From assembly GCA_035652095.1 (NCBI GenBank), contig DASREM010000054.1, positions 1 through 34,353 of the forward strand: 34,353 nt of DNA, read 5' to 3'. The notes under the pieces are model-generated. The model saw only the letters and a list, made by a program, of their open reading frames with translations, was not told the DNA's origin and did not search any database. The stretch is from DASREM01 sp035652095 (GTDB lineage: Bacteria; Acidobacteriota; Terriglobia; Terriglobales; Acidobacteriaceae). Below are positions 24,123 to 32,605 of this stretch, one piece after another (the first letter of the stretch is position 1; each line of letters begins with the position of its first letter). The position numbers and the translations under genes are program-made.

Positions 24123-24308
24123 TCAGTCTCTTTTCTCAGGGACCGTAACCGTAACGTCTGTTGAGGCTTTCCGTTCCGGAATTGGATCGCGCCGAGACTC
24201 GGCGCAACCATTGCCTCTTCAAGTGGGAACACCCAACTTAGGAAGAAGCCATTGCGTAGCCACGAGGTAGATCAACAGAAAAGTAAGTAACCAAACCCAT
24301 TCACGCAT
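24123..24308 (-). CDS. candidate selenoprotein: one-helix membrane protein with UxxxxC
   Basis: ATG 24308 has a strong GGGAGGGG Shine-Dalgarno eight bases upstream. The first 29 codons give an N-terminal helix (REWVWLLTFLLIYLVATQWL) and LPKLGVPT. A TGA at 24221-24219 follows, and the frame continues for 31 codons (RGNGCAESRRDPIPERKAST ...) to a TGA at 24125-24123, total 61 residues with U30 and C35. From memory, related small proteins have GxPT-C-xxxx-C at this place, so the TGA replaces the first Cys. A perfect hairpin (24185-24209) follows the TGA. Gene order sigma, anti-sigma, this gene, all on the minus strand. Function unknown; a membrane-tethered redox or metal site is likely. Without read-through it would be a 29-residue peptide. 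Confidence 0.75.
24185..24209 (-). promoter_or_regulatory. candidate bacterial SECIS element (membrane selenoprotein)
   Basis: On the minus strand GGTTGCGCCGA, loop GTC, TCGGCGCGATC. Seven innermost pairs are Watson-Crick, and four more pairs (two of them G-U) extend it to 11 bp. It begins nine bases after the TGA and the loop starts 20 bases after it, with G-U first. No U-run follows, so it is not an intrinsic terminator. Confidence 0.7.
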
Positions 24309-24316
24309 GTGCCGAG

Positions 24317-24324
24317 CCCCTCCC
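24317..24324 (-). promoter_or_regulatory. strong ribosome binding site of the membrane selenoprotein gene
   Basis: GGGAGGGG on the minus strand, eight bases before ATG 24308. It argues that this very short frame is translated. Confidence 0.75.
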
Positions 24325-24441
24325 AGATGCGCTTTGCGTTTCTGTAGGAATCGCGGAGTCACTGATTTCCGCAGATGCCCTAGTAATTGAAGTTCTCTCA
24401 GCCCCTGACACTCCGAAGAGAACCGCCGATCCGATAGAGCC

Positions 24442-24678
24442 CTACGTCCTGGAAAGCGTCGCGTCCAGGAAGCTGTGCAGTCGTTCGCTGAACCCCGCCG
24501 GAATCTCGAAGATGCGCGCGTCCCCCGTGATGACAAGCATTTTTCGCGTGCTGTCATAAACAGCAGAGCAGCGGCGGCAACTACGGAGATGGCGCTCGAT
24601 CTTTTGGCGCATTTCCGGCGCGCTCTCCCGGTCAAGGTAGGCCGAGAGGTTGGCGATTATCGTTTTGCAGCTAACCAT
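24442..24678 (-). CDS. small zinc-finger anti-sigma factor
   Basis: 78 residues. The ZAS motif HLRSCRRC (HxxxCxxC) is at about residues 30-37, with another Cys in MVSC. It is soluble, with no membrane helix. It overlaps the sigma gene by 22 bp and has AAAGGA before ATG 24678. It should hold the upstream sigma factor inactive until a thiol or metal signal releases it. It is the counterpart of the anti-sigma at 274-531. Confidence 0.87.
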   Translation of the reverse strand: MVSCKTIIANLSAYLDRESAPEMRQKIERHLRSCRRCSAVYDSTRKMLVITGDARIFEIPAGFSERLHSFLDATLSRT

Positions 24679-25322
24679 GGGTTCATTCCTTTCCAGCGTT
24701 CCCAGATCGAAACCTTAGGCTTGGCGAAGACTGGGGTGAGGGTGTCGCGCAGCATCAGGCGTGCCCGGTGCAGCCGGGTCTTCACGGCGGACTGGCCGAT
24801 ACCCAGAACCTCCGCCGTTTCGGCGACATCCAAGTGTTGCATGTCGCGGAGGACGAACACTTCGCGGTAGATGTCGGGCAGTTCCCCCAGGGCTTTGGCG
24901 ACAGCTTCCCGCACCTCCTTTTGTTCCACGATGTCGCTTGGCAAGTCACGCCAGTCCGCGAATTGGCGTGGATGAAACGGCTTCTCCTCGAACCCTTCGG
25001 TGGAGCTGTTGTCAATGGGTTCGTAGAGATGCTGGCGGCGCTTACGCCGGTACATCCTGGCCTCGTTTTCGATCACGCGCATCGCCCACTGCTTGAACCT
25101 GTCTCTTTCCGCGAGTTCAGCGAGATGCGAGAAGATCTTGAGCATAGCCTGCTGCACGACCTCTTCCGCGTCATCCTGGTTGCGCAGGATCGAATACGCC
25201 ATCAGGAAAGCCCCGCGTTCGTACGGCCGAATCAAGTCATGAAAGAGGTCCTTCTCTCCTGCCAGAACCCTCTCGATCAGAAGTCGTTCGGTCGATCCTC
25301 TCCCGGTCTCTTTTGCTTCCAT
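24657..25322 (-). CDS. ECF-type RNA polymerase sigma factor
   Basis: 221 residues from ATG 25322; a TTG at 25391 would add 23 residues and is less likely. Region 2 reads LIRPYERGAFLMAYSILRNQ, then DDAEEVVQQAMLKIF and FKQWAMRVIENEARMYRRKR. Region 4 is ELPDIYREVFVLRDMQHLDV followed by the HTH. The linker between them is long and acidic. First gene of a minus-strand set sigma, anti-sigma, membrane selenoprotein candidate; a redox or metal trigger is a reasonable inference. Confidence 0.92.
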   Translation of the reverse strand: MEAKETGRGSTERLLIERVLAGEKDLFHDLIRPYERGAFLMAYSILRNQDDAEEVVQQAMLKIFSHLAELAERDRFKQWAMRVIENEARMYRRKRRQHLYEPIDNSSTEGFEEKPFHPRQFADWRDLPSDIVEQKEVREAVAKALGELPDIYREVFVLRDMQHLDVAETAEVLGIGQSAVKTRLHRARLMLRDTLTPVFAKPKVSIWERWKGMNPWLAAKR

Positions 25323-25769
25323 CGACGGTATCAAACCAACCAGCCCCAAATAATACCGATTCCCCACGATCAGATCGGTTACAGGCCGCAAGGCTAGCAG
25401 GAACGGAGACCTTTCGGCTTTGCGAGGGAGGCATCAGAAGCTTGATAAATCTGGGGGCGCCTTGCCAATCGCGCCCCTCGTCACCGTGCTGCGTGGAGTT
25501 GCGATTTTCACCTTTGATCGGTTGCGATCAGGCCCGTTGGAGTGACCAGCAGCCGGAAGGGCCTCCGGCACTGCTAGAGGATCGGTACGTGTGCCGAGCG
25601 TGTTCGACAACTTGCGGGTGCTAGTCCCCTCCCAGCCTGCTGATGCAGCTGAAGGCAACGAAGCGCAAGGGCGTCGGCCTAAGCCAGAGTCTGAAGGAAG
25701 GCTGCCTTCTTCACTAAAGTCACGGAGTATTCCCGGTGCTGGCCACAATCGGATTCCGCTTCACCTCCG
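25323..25769. other. 450-bp intergenic stretch, no gene seen
   Basis: Between the sigma start and the cusA stop, both minus strand. I see no coding region with a ribosome binding site or family match. A weak CCGGA/TCCGG hairpin occurs near 25552-25567. The promoter of the sigma operon must lie in the left part, but no convincing -35/-10 pair was found. Confidence 0.4.
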
Positions 25770-28700
25770 TTATTGCGCCGGTTCCGGGCGCAGCGTGCCC
25801 CGCCGCAGCGCCCGCTCCTTCATCAACACGAAGAAAACCGGGACTAGAATCAGTACGTGAATGGTTGACGTAATCATTCCTCCCACCATGGGAGCGGCAA
25901 TGGGCTTCATCACGTCAGAGCCGATACCACTCGCCCAGAGGATGGGAATCAAGCTGGCGAGAACAGCACAGACCGTCATCAGCTTTGGCCGGAGCCGCTG
26001 CACAGCGCCCTCGATGGCCGCGGTTTCGATGTCAGCCTCCGTAACTGGATTGCCTGCTGCCAAGCGGCGGTCCAAAGCTTCATGGAGGTAAACAACCATC
26101 ACAACCCCGGTTTCAACCGCAATGCCAAATAGGGCGATATACCCAACCCACACGGCGACGCTGAAGTTGTAGCCAAGAAGCCACTGCAAGATCAGCCCCC
26201 CGGTCATCGCGTAGAACGTGGGGAAGATCAGGACCATGGCCTCGGTTAGAGAGTGGAAAACCATGTACAGGAGCAGGAAGATCACGAAGAACACCACAGG
26301 CAAAATGAGCTTCAGCCGTTCCTTCGCCCGAAGCTGGAATTCGTATTCGCCAGACCACTGATAGGTGTATCCCGCAGGCAATTGCAGCTTTTGGCGAAGC
26401 ATGTTGCTGGCCTGGTTTACGAAACCGCCGTAGTCGCTGGTGTTGAGATCAACGTAGACATATCCCGTGAGCTGGCCATCTTCATCGCGGATCATCGCCG
26501 GACCGCGTGAGAAAGAAACTTTAGCCACTTCGGAAATTGGGATCTGTGCCCCGGACGGTGTTGCGATCAAGACCCGGCTAAGCTCTTCGACGTTGTCACG
26601 GAAATCGCGCTGATACCGGACGTTGATCGGATAGCGGCGGCGCCCTTCAATGTTCTCGGCAACATTCATGCCTCCAATCCCCGACTCCACCGCTTGTTGC
26701 ACGTCCGCAATGGTCAAGCCATACTTCGCCGCTTCTGGACGATTGACTTCCACATTGATGTAAAAACCTTGCGAAACACGCTCGGCGAAAACGGAACGCA
26801 CTTGTGGTAGCCCCGACAGAATCTGCTGCACTTGTGCCCCGAGCTGTTGGATCTGTTCCAGATTCGTACCTTGAAGCTTCATGCCAACCGGCGTCTTGAT
26901 TCCGGTCAGCGCCATGTCGAGGCGGTTTTGCACCGGCATGGTCCAGGTGTTCGTGAGCCCCGGAAACTGGAGCTTCTCGTTCATCTCGCGGATGAGCGTT
27001 TCGTAGGTCATCCCCGTCCGCCACTTCTCGCGCGGCTTAAGCATTACGGTGGTGTCATACATATCGAGGGGAGCGTTGTCGGTGGCGCTGTCGGATCGGC
27101 CGACCGCGCCGAAGACGGTTTCAACTTCAGGGAAAGATCGCAGAATCCGGTCCTGCTCCTGCAAGAGCTGCGAAGCTTGCGTGATCGAAATACCGGGAAG
27201 GGCCGTGGGCATGTACAGCGATGAACCTTCAAACAAGGGCGGCATGAACTGACTGCCCATCTTGAACATCAAGGGAAACGTCACCACGAGGAACGCCAGA
27301 TTGAGCAACAACGTCGTCTTGCGGTATTTCAGGCAGACTCGCAAAACCGGCAAATAGAGTGCCTGCGTAACTCTTGACACCGGATTTTCCGATTCAGGCC
27401 GCAGCTTCCCTCGAATGAAAATGACCATCAGGATGGGAACCAGCGTGATCGCCAATAGGGACGAGAAGCCCACCGCCAGAGTCTTCGTCCATGCCAGGGG
27501 ACGGAACATACGTCCTTCTTGCGCTTCCAGCAGGAACACTGGGAGGAAAGAGACCACGATAATTAAGAGCGAGAAGAACAGCGCAGGTCCGACTTGCTTC
27601 GCGGCGTCGATGAGAATGCGCACCCGCTCTCGTTCCATGGCTCGCTCACTCGGTTTGCTTCCTCTTCCCTCGGTCTGTTTCTCGAGCACTGGTCCATTCG
27701 AGGAATCCATCTCCCCGAATGCTTCTCCACCCGGTGCCGGGCGTTCGGAAAGATGCCGGTATCCGTTTTCCACCATGACGATGGCGGCATCCACCAAGAC
27801 TCCAATCGCCAAGGCCAACCCGCCCAGCGACATGATGTTGGAACTGACGTTCAGGTAGTACATCGGGATGAAAGAGATCGCGAGCGCGATGGGTAAGGTG
27901 AGAATTGGGATCAGCGCTGAACGGAAGTGAAACAGAAACACAATGATGACCAGGGAAACGATGATCGCCTCCTCGATCAGGCTATGTTTCAAGGTGCTTA
28001 TCGATTCGCTGATCAGTCCTCCGCGGTCATAACCGGAGACGACCTCGACTCCCGGCGGCAGCGATCCTTTGATCTCAGCCAGCTTCTTCTTGACACCATC
28101 GATCACATTGAGAGCATTCAGCCCATACCGCATGACGACAATGCCGCCCACGATCTCACCTTCGCCGTTCCACTCAGCAACGCCTTCGCGGATGTCTGGG
28201 CCGAAGGAAACCGTGCCCAGATCCTTGATCAATACAGGCGTTCCGTTCTTTGCCATGACGGGCACGCTCGCCAGATCGTCCAGCGATTTCAGGTAGCCCA
28301 AGCCGCGAACCATGTAGCGCGTGCCGCTCAGTTCGAGTACACGCCCACCGACTTCATTCGTGCTCGACTTCACGCGCTCGATAACTGTCGAAAGCGGAAT
28401 GCCATATGCCAGCAACTTGTTAGGGTCGACATTGACCTGGTACTGCCGCACGAACCCACCGATGCTCGCCACTTCGGCCACACCCGGAACGGTCGCTAGC
28501 TGATAACGCAGGTGCCAATCCTGAATGCTTCGGAGATCGGCAAGGCTGTGCTTGTGGATGCGATCGACGAGCACGTACTCATAGACCCAACCGGCGCCGG
28601 TAGCATCGGGGCCAATGGCGGGATGCACGGCCGCAGGAAGCCGGCTGGCAATCGTCTGCAGGTACTCCACAACCCGAGAACGGGCCCAATAAATATCGGT

Positions 28701-29000
28701 CCCGTCTTCGAAGACAACAAAGACGTACGAGTCATTGAACATGGTCTGCGCGCGTACCGCTTTCACCCGCGGCGCAGCCAGCAACGCAGTGACGATCGGG
28801 TAGGTGACTTGATCTTCGATGATGTTGGGCGGTTCGCCCTCCCAATTGGTGTGAATGATCACCTGTACGTCTGAAATGTCGGGCAGGGCGTCGAGGGGAA
28901 CATGGCCCATGGACCAGATTCCGGCCAGCGTAAGCAGAAGCACCGCGGTAAAGACCAGGAATCGATTGTGTGCGCACCACTCGATGATTCGGGAGATCAC
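25770..29000 (-). CDS. cusA: heavy-metal RND efflux pump, CusA-type inner membrane subunit
   Basis: 1076 residues from GTG 29000, with GGAGGT eight bases upstream and only two bases after the cusB stop. Twelve TM helices with two large periplasmic loops. The TM4 region ALAIGVLVDAAIVMVENGYR has the CusA-like Asp and VEN. The monovalent-metal methionines occur in LYMPTALPGIS and NRLDMALTGIKTP, as in CusA rather than CzcA. A charged insert of about 45 residues (ERPAPGGEAFGEMDSSNG and on) follows TM4 in the cytoplasmic region. It pumps Cu(I)/Ag(I), or a related ion, through the CusCBA complex. Last gene of the cusCBA operon. Confidence 0.94.
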   Translation of the reverse strand: MISRIIEWCAHNRFLVFTAVLLLTLAGIWSMGHVPLDALPDISDVQVIIHTNWEGEPPNIIEDQVTYPIVTALLAAPRVKAVRAQTMFNDSYVFVVFEDGTDIYWARSRVVEYLQTIASRLPAAVHPAIGPDATGAGWVYEYVLVDRIHKHSLADLRSIQDWHLRYQLATVPGVAEVASIGGFVRQYQVNVDPNKLLAYGIPLSTVIERVKSSTNEVGGRVLELSGTRYMVRGLGYLKSLDDLASVPVMAKNGTPVLIKDLGTVSFGPDIREGVAEWNGEGEIVGGIVVMRYGLNALNVIDGVKKKLAEIKGSLPPGVEVVSGYDRGGLISESISTLKHSLIEEAIIVSLVIIVFLFHFRSALIPILTLPIALAISFIPMYYLNVSSNIMSLGGLALAIGVLVDAAIVMVENGYRHLSERPAPGGEAFGEMDSSNGPVLEKQTEGRGSKPSERAMERERVRILIDAAKQVGPALFFSLLIIVVSFLPVFLLEAQEGRMFRPLAWTKTLAVGFSSLLAITLVPILMVIFIRGKLRPESENPVSRVTQALYLPVLRVCLKYRKTTLLLNLAFLVVTFPLMFKMGSQFMPPLFEGSSLYMPTALPGISITQASQLLQEQDRILRSFPEVETVFGAVGRSDSATDNAPLDMYDTTVMLKPREKWRTGMTYETLIREMNEKLQFPGLTNTWTMPVQNRLDMALTGIKTPVGMKLQGTNLEQIQQLGAQVQQILSGLPQVRSVFAERVSQGFYINVEVNRPEAAKYGLTIADVQQAVESGIGGMNVAENIEGRRRYPINVRYQRDFRDNVEELSRVLIATPSGAQIPISEVAKVSFSRGPAMIRDEDGQLTGYVYVDLNTSDYGGFVNQASNMLRQKLQLPAGYTYQWSGEYEFQLRAKERLKLILPVVFFVIFLLLYMVFHSLTEAMVLIFPTFYAMTGGLILQWLLGYNFSVAVWVGYIALFGIAVETGVVMVVYLHEALDRRLAAGNPVTEADIETAAIEGAVQRLRPKLMTVCAVLASLIPILWASGIGSDVMKPIAAPMVGGMITSTIHVLILVPVFFVLMKERALRRGTLRPEPAQ

Positions 29001-29002
29001 GA

Positions 29003-30628
29003 TTACATACCTCCCGTGGCATTGAGCGTCAGCTGCTTGTTGGCAATCGTCTGTCCGTTTTGTTGCGCCTTGACAGTGACCTGCCAAGTGCCACCGGAGC
29101 CGAGATCGCCTTTGCCTTCGTACATTCCGCCGCCTTTGTCGCTGGCATTGATGACGGTCTTCATCGCGGCCATTCCCATGGCGGGCATCGCCGCCATGTA
29201 GAAGGTCACGCTTACGTTTGCTCCCGTGATTGGTTTCCCATCTTGCCCAGTCAGTTTCACGCGAACCATGTTGCTGCCCTTGTGCGGAGGATCGGGATCA
29301 GTCGTCAATTCCACATTCACTTGCTGTTGCGCTGGAGCATTCATCGAAGCCGCTTGACCAGCACCGGGAGGAGGAGGAATAAACGCACCCGCAGCCGCCT
29401 GCAATTGCGCTTCGGAATCAATCAGGAAGTTTGCCGAAGTGACAATTTGTTCTTGTGCCTTGACGCCCTTCGTGACCACCAGTTCATCGCCGACTTGAGG
29501 CCCCAATTCGACTTCGCGCGGTTCAATGTTGCCTGCGCCGCCGTAGACGAATAGCAGGTTCTTGGTCCCTGAATGAAAGGCTGCACTGGCCGGGACGACC
29601 AACTGCCGTCCCATTGGCAGCTTCGCGCGAACATTCACGTACATTCCGGGCCTCAACTTCAGACCAGGATTCGCAAACACCAATCGCACTGGCAGCGTGC
29701 GCGTGTTCATGTCCAGCTGCGGGAGGATGTATTCCACGCGCCCGTTGAAGACTCGTCCGGGATACGCATCGACCGTGACCTCTGCCGGATCACCCGGCTT
29801 GATCTTGCCCGCATCACTTTGGAATACCTGGGCGAGGACCCAAACGTCGGAAAGGTCAGCCACGGTGTACAGCATGGTTTCGGGCTGGACGTACATATTG
29901 GGCAGTGCGTTTTTCTGCGTGATGTAGCCCGAGACCGGAGAAGAGATGGTGAGATCCGTGATGGCCTTGCTCGTCTGATCGAGCTTCTCGATTTCAGCGG
30001 GAGACACTTCCCATTGCAGCAGCCTCTCTCTGGCAGCACTGAAGAGCGACGAGGAACCCGAGGCCACCCCGCTCACTTGGCTATGCTGCAAAGAGTCTGA
30101 GTTCTTCTTCGCCAGTAAATATTCCTGCTCGGTCGCAACCAGGTCAGGACTGTAGATGGTGAACAAGGGCTGGCCTTTTGCGATAAAGTTGCCAGTTGCG
30201 TCGGCGTAGACCTTACGAATCCAGCCTGCGAAACGCGTCTGCACGTAGGCTTGCCGCCGCTCATCCACTTGTACGTTGCCGTAGAAACGCAGCTCAGAAT
30301 TGACGGACTTAGATTCGACTTTCCCCAGCACAATGCCAATGCTCTGCATCCGCTGCGGTGTGAGCTGAATCGGGGCAAGCGGGATCTCCTGCATGTTGCC
30401 GGTCTGCATCTCGCCCGCCGATCCAGGCTCGGAATCTGACGCGTTTGCAGATGAAGTCTGTGCCATCTCCCGCATAGGATCGCTTGTTGAACCGGCACCT
30501 GACCGCGGCATGGCGGCGCCATGGCTCAAACGCCACCACAAAACTGAAGCCACAACGGCGAGCACTGCCGTGGCTACTAGTGCAATCCAAAAGGCGCGAC
30601 GATAGGCGTTGGGTTCTGCGTTGGGCAT
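29003..30628 (-). CDS. cusB: CusB-type membrane fusion protein with C-terminal YtkA-like domain
   Basis: 541 residues from ATG 30628 (AGAGGA six bases upstream). An ATG at 30676 that overlaps the cusC stop (ATGA) is the alternative. N-terminal anchor (FWIALVATAVLAVVASVLWW), then the adaptor: barrel-sandwich strands (VQVDERRQAYVQTRFAGWIR), an alpha hairpin (PDLVATEQEYLLAKK), lipoyl and beta-barrel parts (AEVTVDAYPGRVFNGRVEYI) and the membrane-proximal domain. The last 110 residues are an extra Ig-like YtkA/FixH-type domain with VSVTFYMAAMPAMGMAAMKT, a methionine cluster suited to Cu(I)/Ag(I). It joins CusA and CusC in the periplasm. Confidence 0.93.
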   Translation of the reverse strand: MPNAEPNAYRRAFWIALVATAVLAVVASVLWWRLSHGAAMPRSGAGSTSDPMREMAQTSSANASDSEPGSAGEMQTGNMQEIPLAPIQLTPQRMQSIGIVLGKVESKSVNSELRFYGNVQVDERRQAYVQTRFAGWIRKVYADATGNFIAKGQPLFTIYSPDLVATEQEYLLAKKNSDSLQHSQVSGVASGSSSLFSAARERLLQWEVSPAEIEKLDQTSKAITDLTISSPVSGYITQKNALPNMYVQPETMLYTVADLSDVWVLAQVFQSDAGKIKPGDPAEVTVDAYPGRVFNGRVEYILPQLDMNTRTLPVRLVFANPGLKLRPGMYVNVRAKLPMGRQLVVPASAAFHSGTKNLLFVYGGAGNIEPREVELGPQVGDELVVTKGVKAQEQIVTSANFLIDSEAQLQAAAGAFIPPPPGAGQAASMNAPAQQQVNVELTTDPDPPHKGSNMVRVKLTGQDGKPITGANVSVTFYMAAMPAMGMAAMKTVINASDKGGGMYEGKGDLGSGGTWQVTVKAQQNGQTIANKQLTLNATGGM

Positions 30629-30672
30629 GGTTTGTCCTCTCTCGTTTGCATTCGCTCTGAAATCGCGCTCAT

Positions 30673-32031
30673 TCATGGCAGATCCACCCCAGCAAGGCGC
30701 TCCAGTTCAGCCAGCGCCGATTCGTGCTCCACGAGTTCGCTTCGATATTCCAGATCTAGGTTCAAAACATCGAGGAAGGACGAAAGCAGACTCTCGAAGT
30801 CTTGTCGGTTCGATTGATAGGCAGCGAGGGCAGCGCGAAAGGTAGCTTCCGATTGCGGGACGAGTCCATCACTGTAGATCTTGAGCCGATCTTCTGAAGT
30901 CTTGGCGCGCACAAACTGTTGTTGTACTTCCGATAGAACACGCTGCGATTCAGAGTCCAGATCTCGCCTTGCGCGCTCCTGGTTCTGCTCCGCTTCGGTC
31001 AGTTCGGCCTTCTGGCGTCCGCGATTGGGCAGCCGGATGCCAAACGTCGCCAAGTAGTAATCGCGGGTGTCTCCATTGGTGTGCTGCCACATGTACTGCA
31101 CGTTGAAATCAGGATGGAAGTCCTTGTGGGCAAGCGCGACCCGGGTTTCCTGCTGACGAATAGAGGCCTGTTTTGAGCGCACATCAGGGTTTTGTCCACT
31201 AGCCTTCTGTAGGAGTTCGTGTGCGGTGAATGAAAGAGATCTTGCCGTGAGAGCCTCAGCAACGATGTCTGGGGACTCCTGAGCACGGCCCAGGAACTGC
31301 TTGAGCTGGGCTTCGAGCAGTCCTTCTTCCTGGTGGTGATGTGCGATCTGCTGGAGAATCTTGGTGTGCTGCAACTGGGCTTTCAGGACGTCCTGCTGGT
31401 TGCCCTGGCCCACGCGGTAGCGTGCTTCAGCCGCCTGCTGTACCTCGTTCAGCAGCTCATCACTCTTCTGCAAAACGCCCAGGGTCTGCTGAATATAGGC
31501 GAGGCGGAAATAGACCATCTTGAGGTTTCCCACGACCATCCGGCGGACTGAATCCGTCTGCGCTTCCATGGAGTCCGCTTCGCGTTCCGCGACTCGGCCG
31601 CGCAATTCCTGCTTCCCCGGATACGGAATGTCCTGCGACGCGCCGAAACCGATGTAAGCGAAATCACTGTTGCTGTAGCCCGCGAAAGGTCGTGGGCTGC
31701 CGACACCGAACTGCTGCACTGATAGTTGTGTCTCGGGTAGCGCGGAGGCCTGCTTCGGAACGTTTCGTGAGGCCTGCCAGGCGTGAAACGAGGCCGCAAT
31801 CTGGGGATTCTTCTGCTCCGCCTCCTGCGCCAGCTCGCGCAGAGGAGTTGGCACGCCCCCATGCTCGGCCATAGCGGGAGCTTCAGCCGTAGACCGTGGG
31901 TTCTTGGGAGCCGGTGGCTCTTGAGCGCCAGCACGGCCGGTAAGGGCCATCGCTCCAGCCAACAAAGCCGCAGTGATCAACGCAATACGAGTACACCCGA
32001 AGAACCTTCGGGACAAACCAATGGATCGCAT
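30673..32031 (-). CDS. cusC: TolC-type outer membrane factor of the metal efflux system (CusC-like)
   Basis: 452 residues; ATG 32031 has GGAGG right upstream. Signal peptide (IALITAALLAGAMALTGRAGA). Two TolC repeats of long coiled helices: LRELAQEAEQKNPQIAASFH opens the first, and heptad-rich segments (QQTLGVLQKSDELLNEVQQA; AELTEAEQNQERARRDLDSE) form the tunnel. It exports metal ions across the outer membrane with CusA and CusB. First gene of cusCBA on the minus strand. Confidence 0.92.
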   Translation of the reverse strand: MRSIGLSRRFFGCTRIALITAALLAGAMALTGRAGAQEPPAPKNPRSTAEAPAMAEHGGVPTPLRELAQEAEQKNPQIAASFHAWQASRNVPKQASALPETQLSVQQFGVGSPRPFAGYSNSDFAYIGFGASQDIPYPGKQELRGRVAEREADSMEAQTDSVRRMVVGNLKMVYFRLAYIQQTLGVLQKSDELLNEVQQAAEARYRVGQGNQQDVLKAQLQHTKILQQIAHHHQEEGLLEAQLKQFLGRAQESPDIVAEALTARSLSFTAHELLQKASGQNPDVRSKQASIRQQETRVALAHKDFHPDFNVQYMWQHTNGDTRDYYLATFGIRLPNRGRQKAELTEAEQNQERARRDLDSESQRVLSEVQQQFVRAKTSEDRLKIYSDGLVPQSEATFRAALAAYQSNRQDFESLLSSFLDVLNLDLEYRSELVEHESALAELERLAGVDLP

Positions 32032-32114
32032 CTTTCCTCCGCAAGCAAACGTGAGTTTGTAAACGCACGAACGCGCACACGCACGAGTGCGCTAGCAGCT
32101 CAGAGGAAAGAAGA

Positions 32115-32489
32115 TCAGATTCTCAGGACAGATACGCAGACGGGAGGTGAAACAGGGGGCGAATGTATATCTGACGCCCACCACTGAGAGCGAAACTCCG
32201 TGGCTATTGCAGCGGCTGGCATCGGCGGCAGCGCGGACACAAGAACCAACGGCAGATGTTTTGAACTGACATCCGACGAACTCTTGATTGCAGGCAAATG
32301 ATCCGGGGCTGTCGTAGTCTGACAGCAGGAGTGAGATTGTGGCATTCCGCTCTTTCCACAATCCTGCGCCATGCGCTTGCAGCACTCGCGCTCCGCCTTC
32401 GTCATTGCCATCGCTGGCAAAGCACACGCCATGATGGGAGTCGCAAACAGCAGGAGCGCCAGTATCGATACGCCGACTTTGCTCGCCAT
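32115..32489 (-). CDS. exported Cys/Met/His-rich small protein upstream of cusCBA
   Basis: 124 residues from ATG 32489; a GTG two codons earlier is possible. Signal peptide (VGVSILALLLFATPIMA) then ACALPAMAMTKAERECCKRM, AQDCGKSGMPQSHSCCQ: six Cys, several Met and a His within 45 residues, a likely metal-binding head. The C-terminal half is Ser/Pro-rich and low complexity with one extra Cys. It precedes cusC by 83 bp on the same strand, so it may belong to the same transcript as a periplasmic metal chaperone or sensor. Function is inferred from composition and place. Confidence 0.78.
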   Translation of the reverse strand: MASKVGVSILALLLFATPIMACALPAMAMTKAERECCKRMAQDCGKSGMPQSHSCCQTTTAPDHLPAIKSSSDVSSKHLPLVLVSALPPMPAAAIATEFRSQWWASDIHSPPVSPPVCVSVLRI

Positions 32490-32605
32490 TTTCACAGCTA
32501 ATGAAGGCTATCTTACAAGCAGTTTAGACGCAACAGGTGCCGGAAAGTTGCGGCATTACGGCAGGCCATGCCCAAGTCGTCTGGTTAGTTGATCTTGCGG
32601 ACAAT

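Noticed and set aside
24185..24209. Hairpin as intrinsic terminator of the sigma operon
   Set aside because: No T-run follows on the minus strand, and the frame stays open through it.
24219..24635. 138-residue minus-strand frame as one protein
   Set aside because: Most of it overlaps the anti-sigma gene in another frame. Only its last 29 codons, behind a strong Shine-Dalgarno, look real, and these continue past the TGA.
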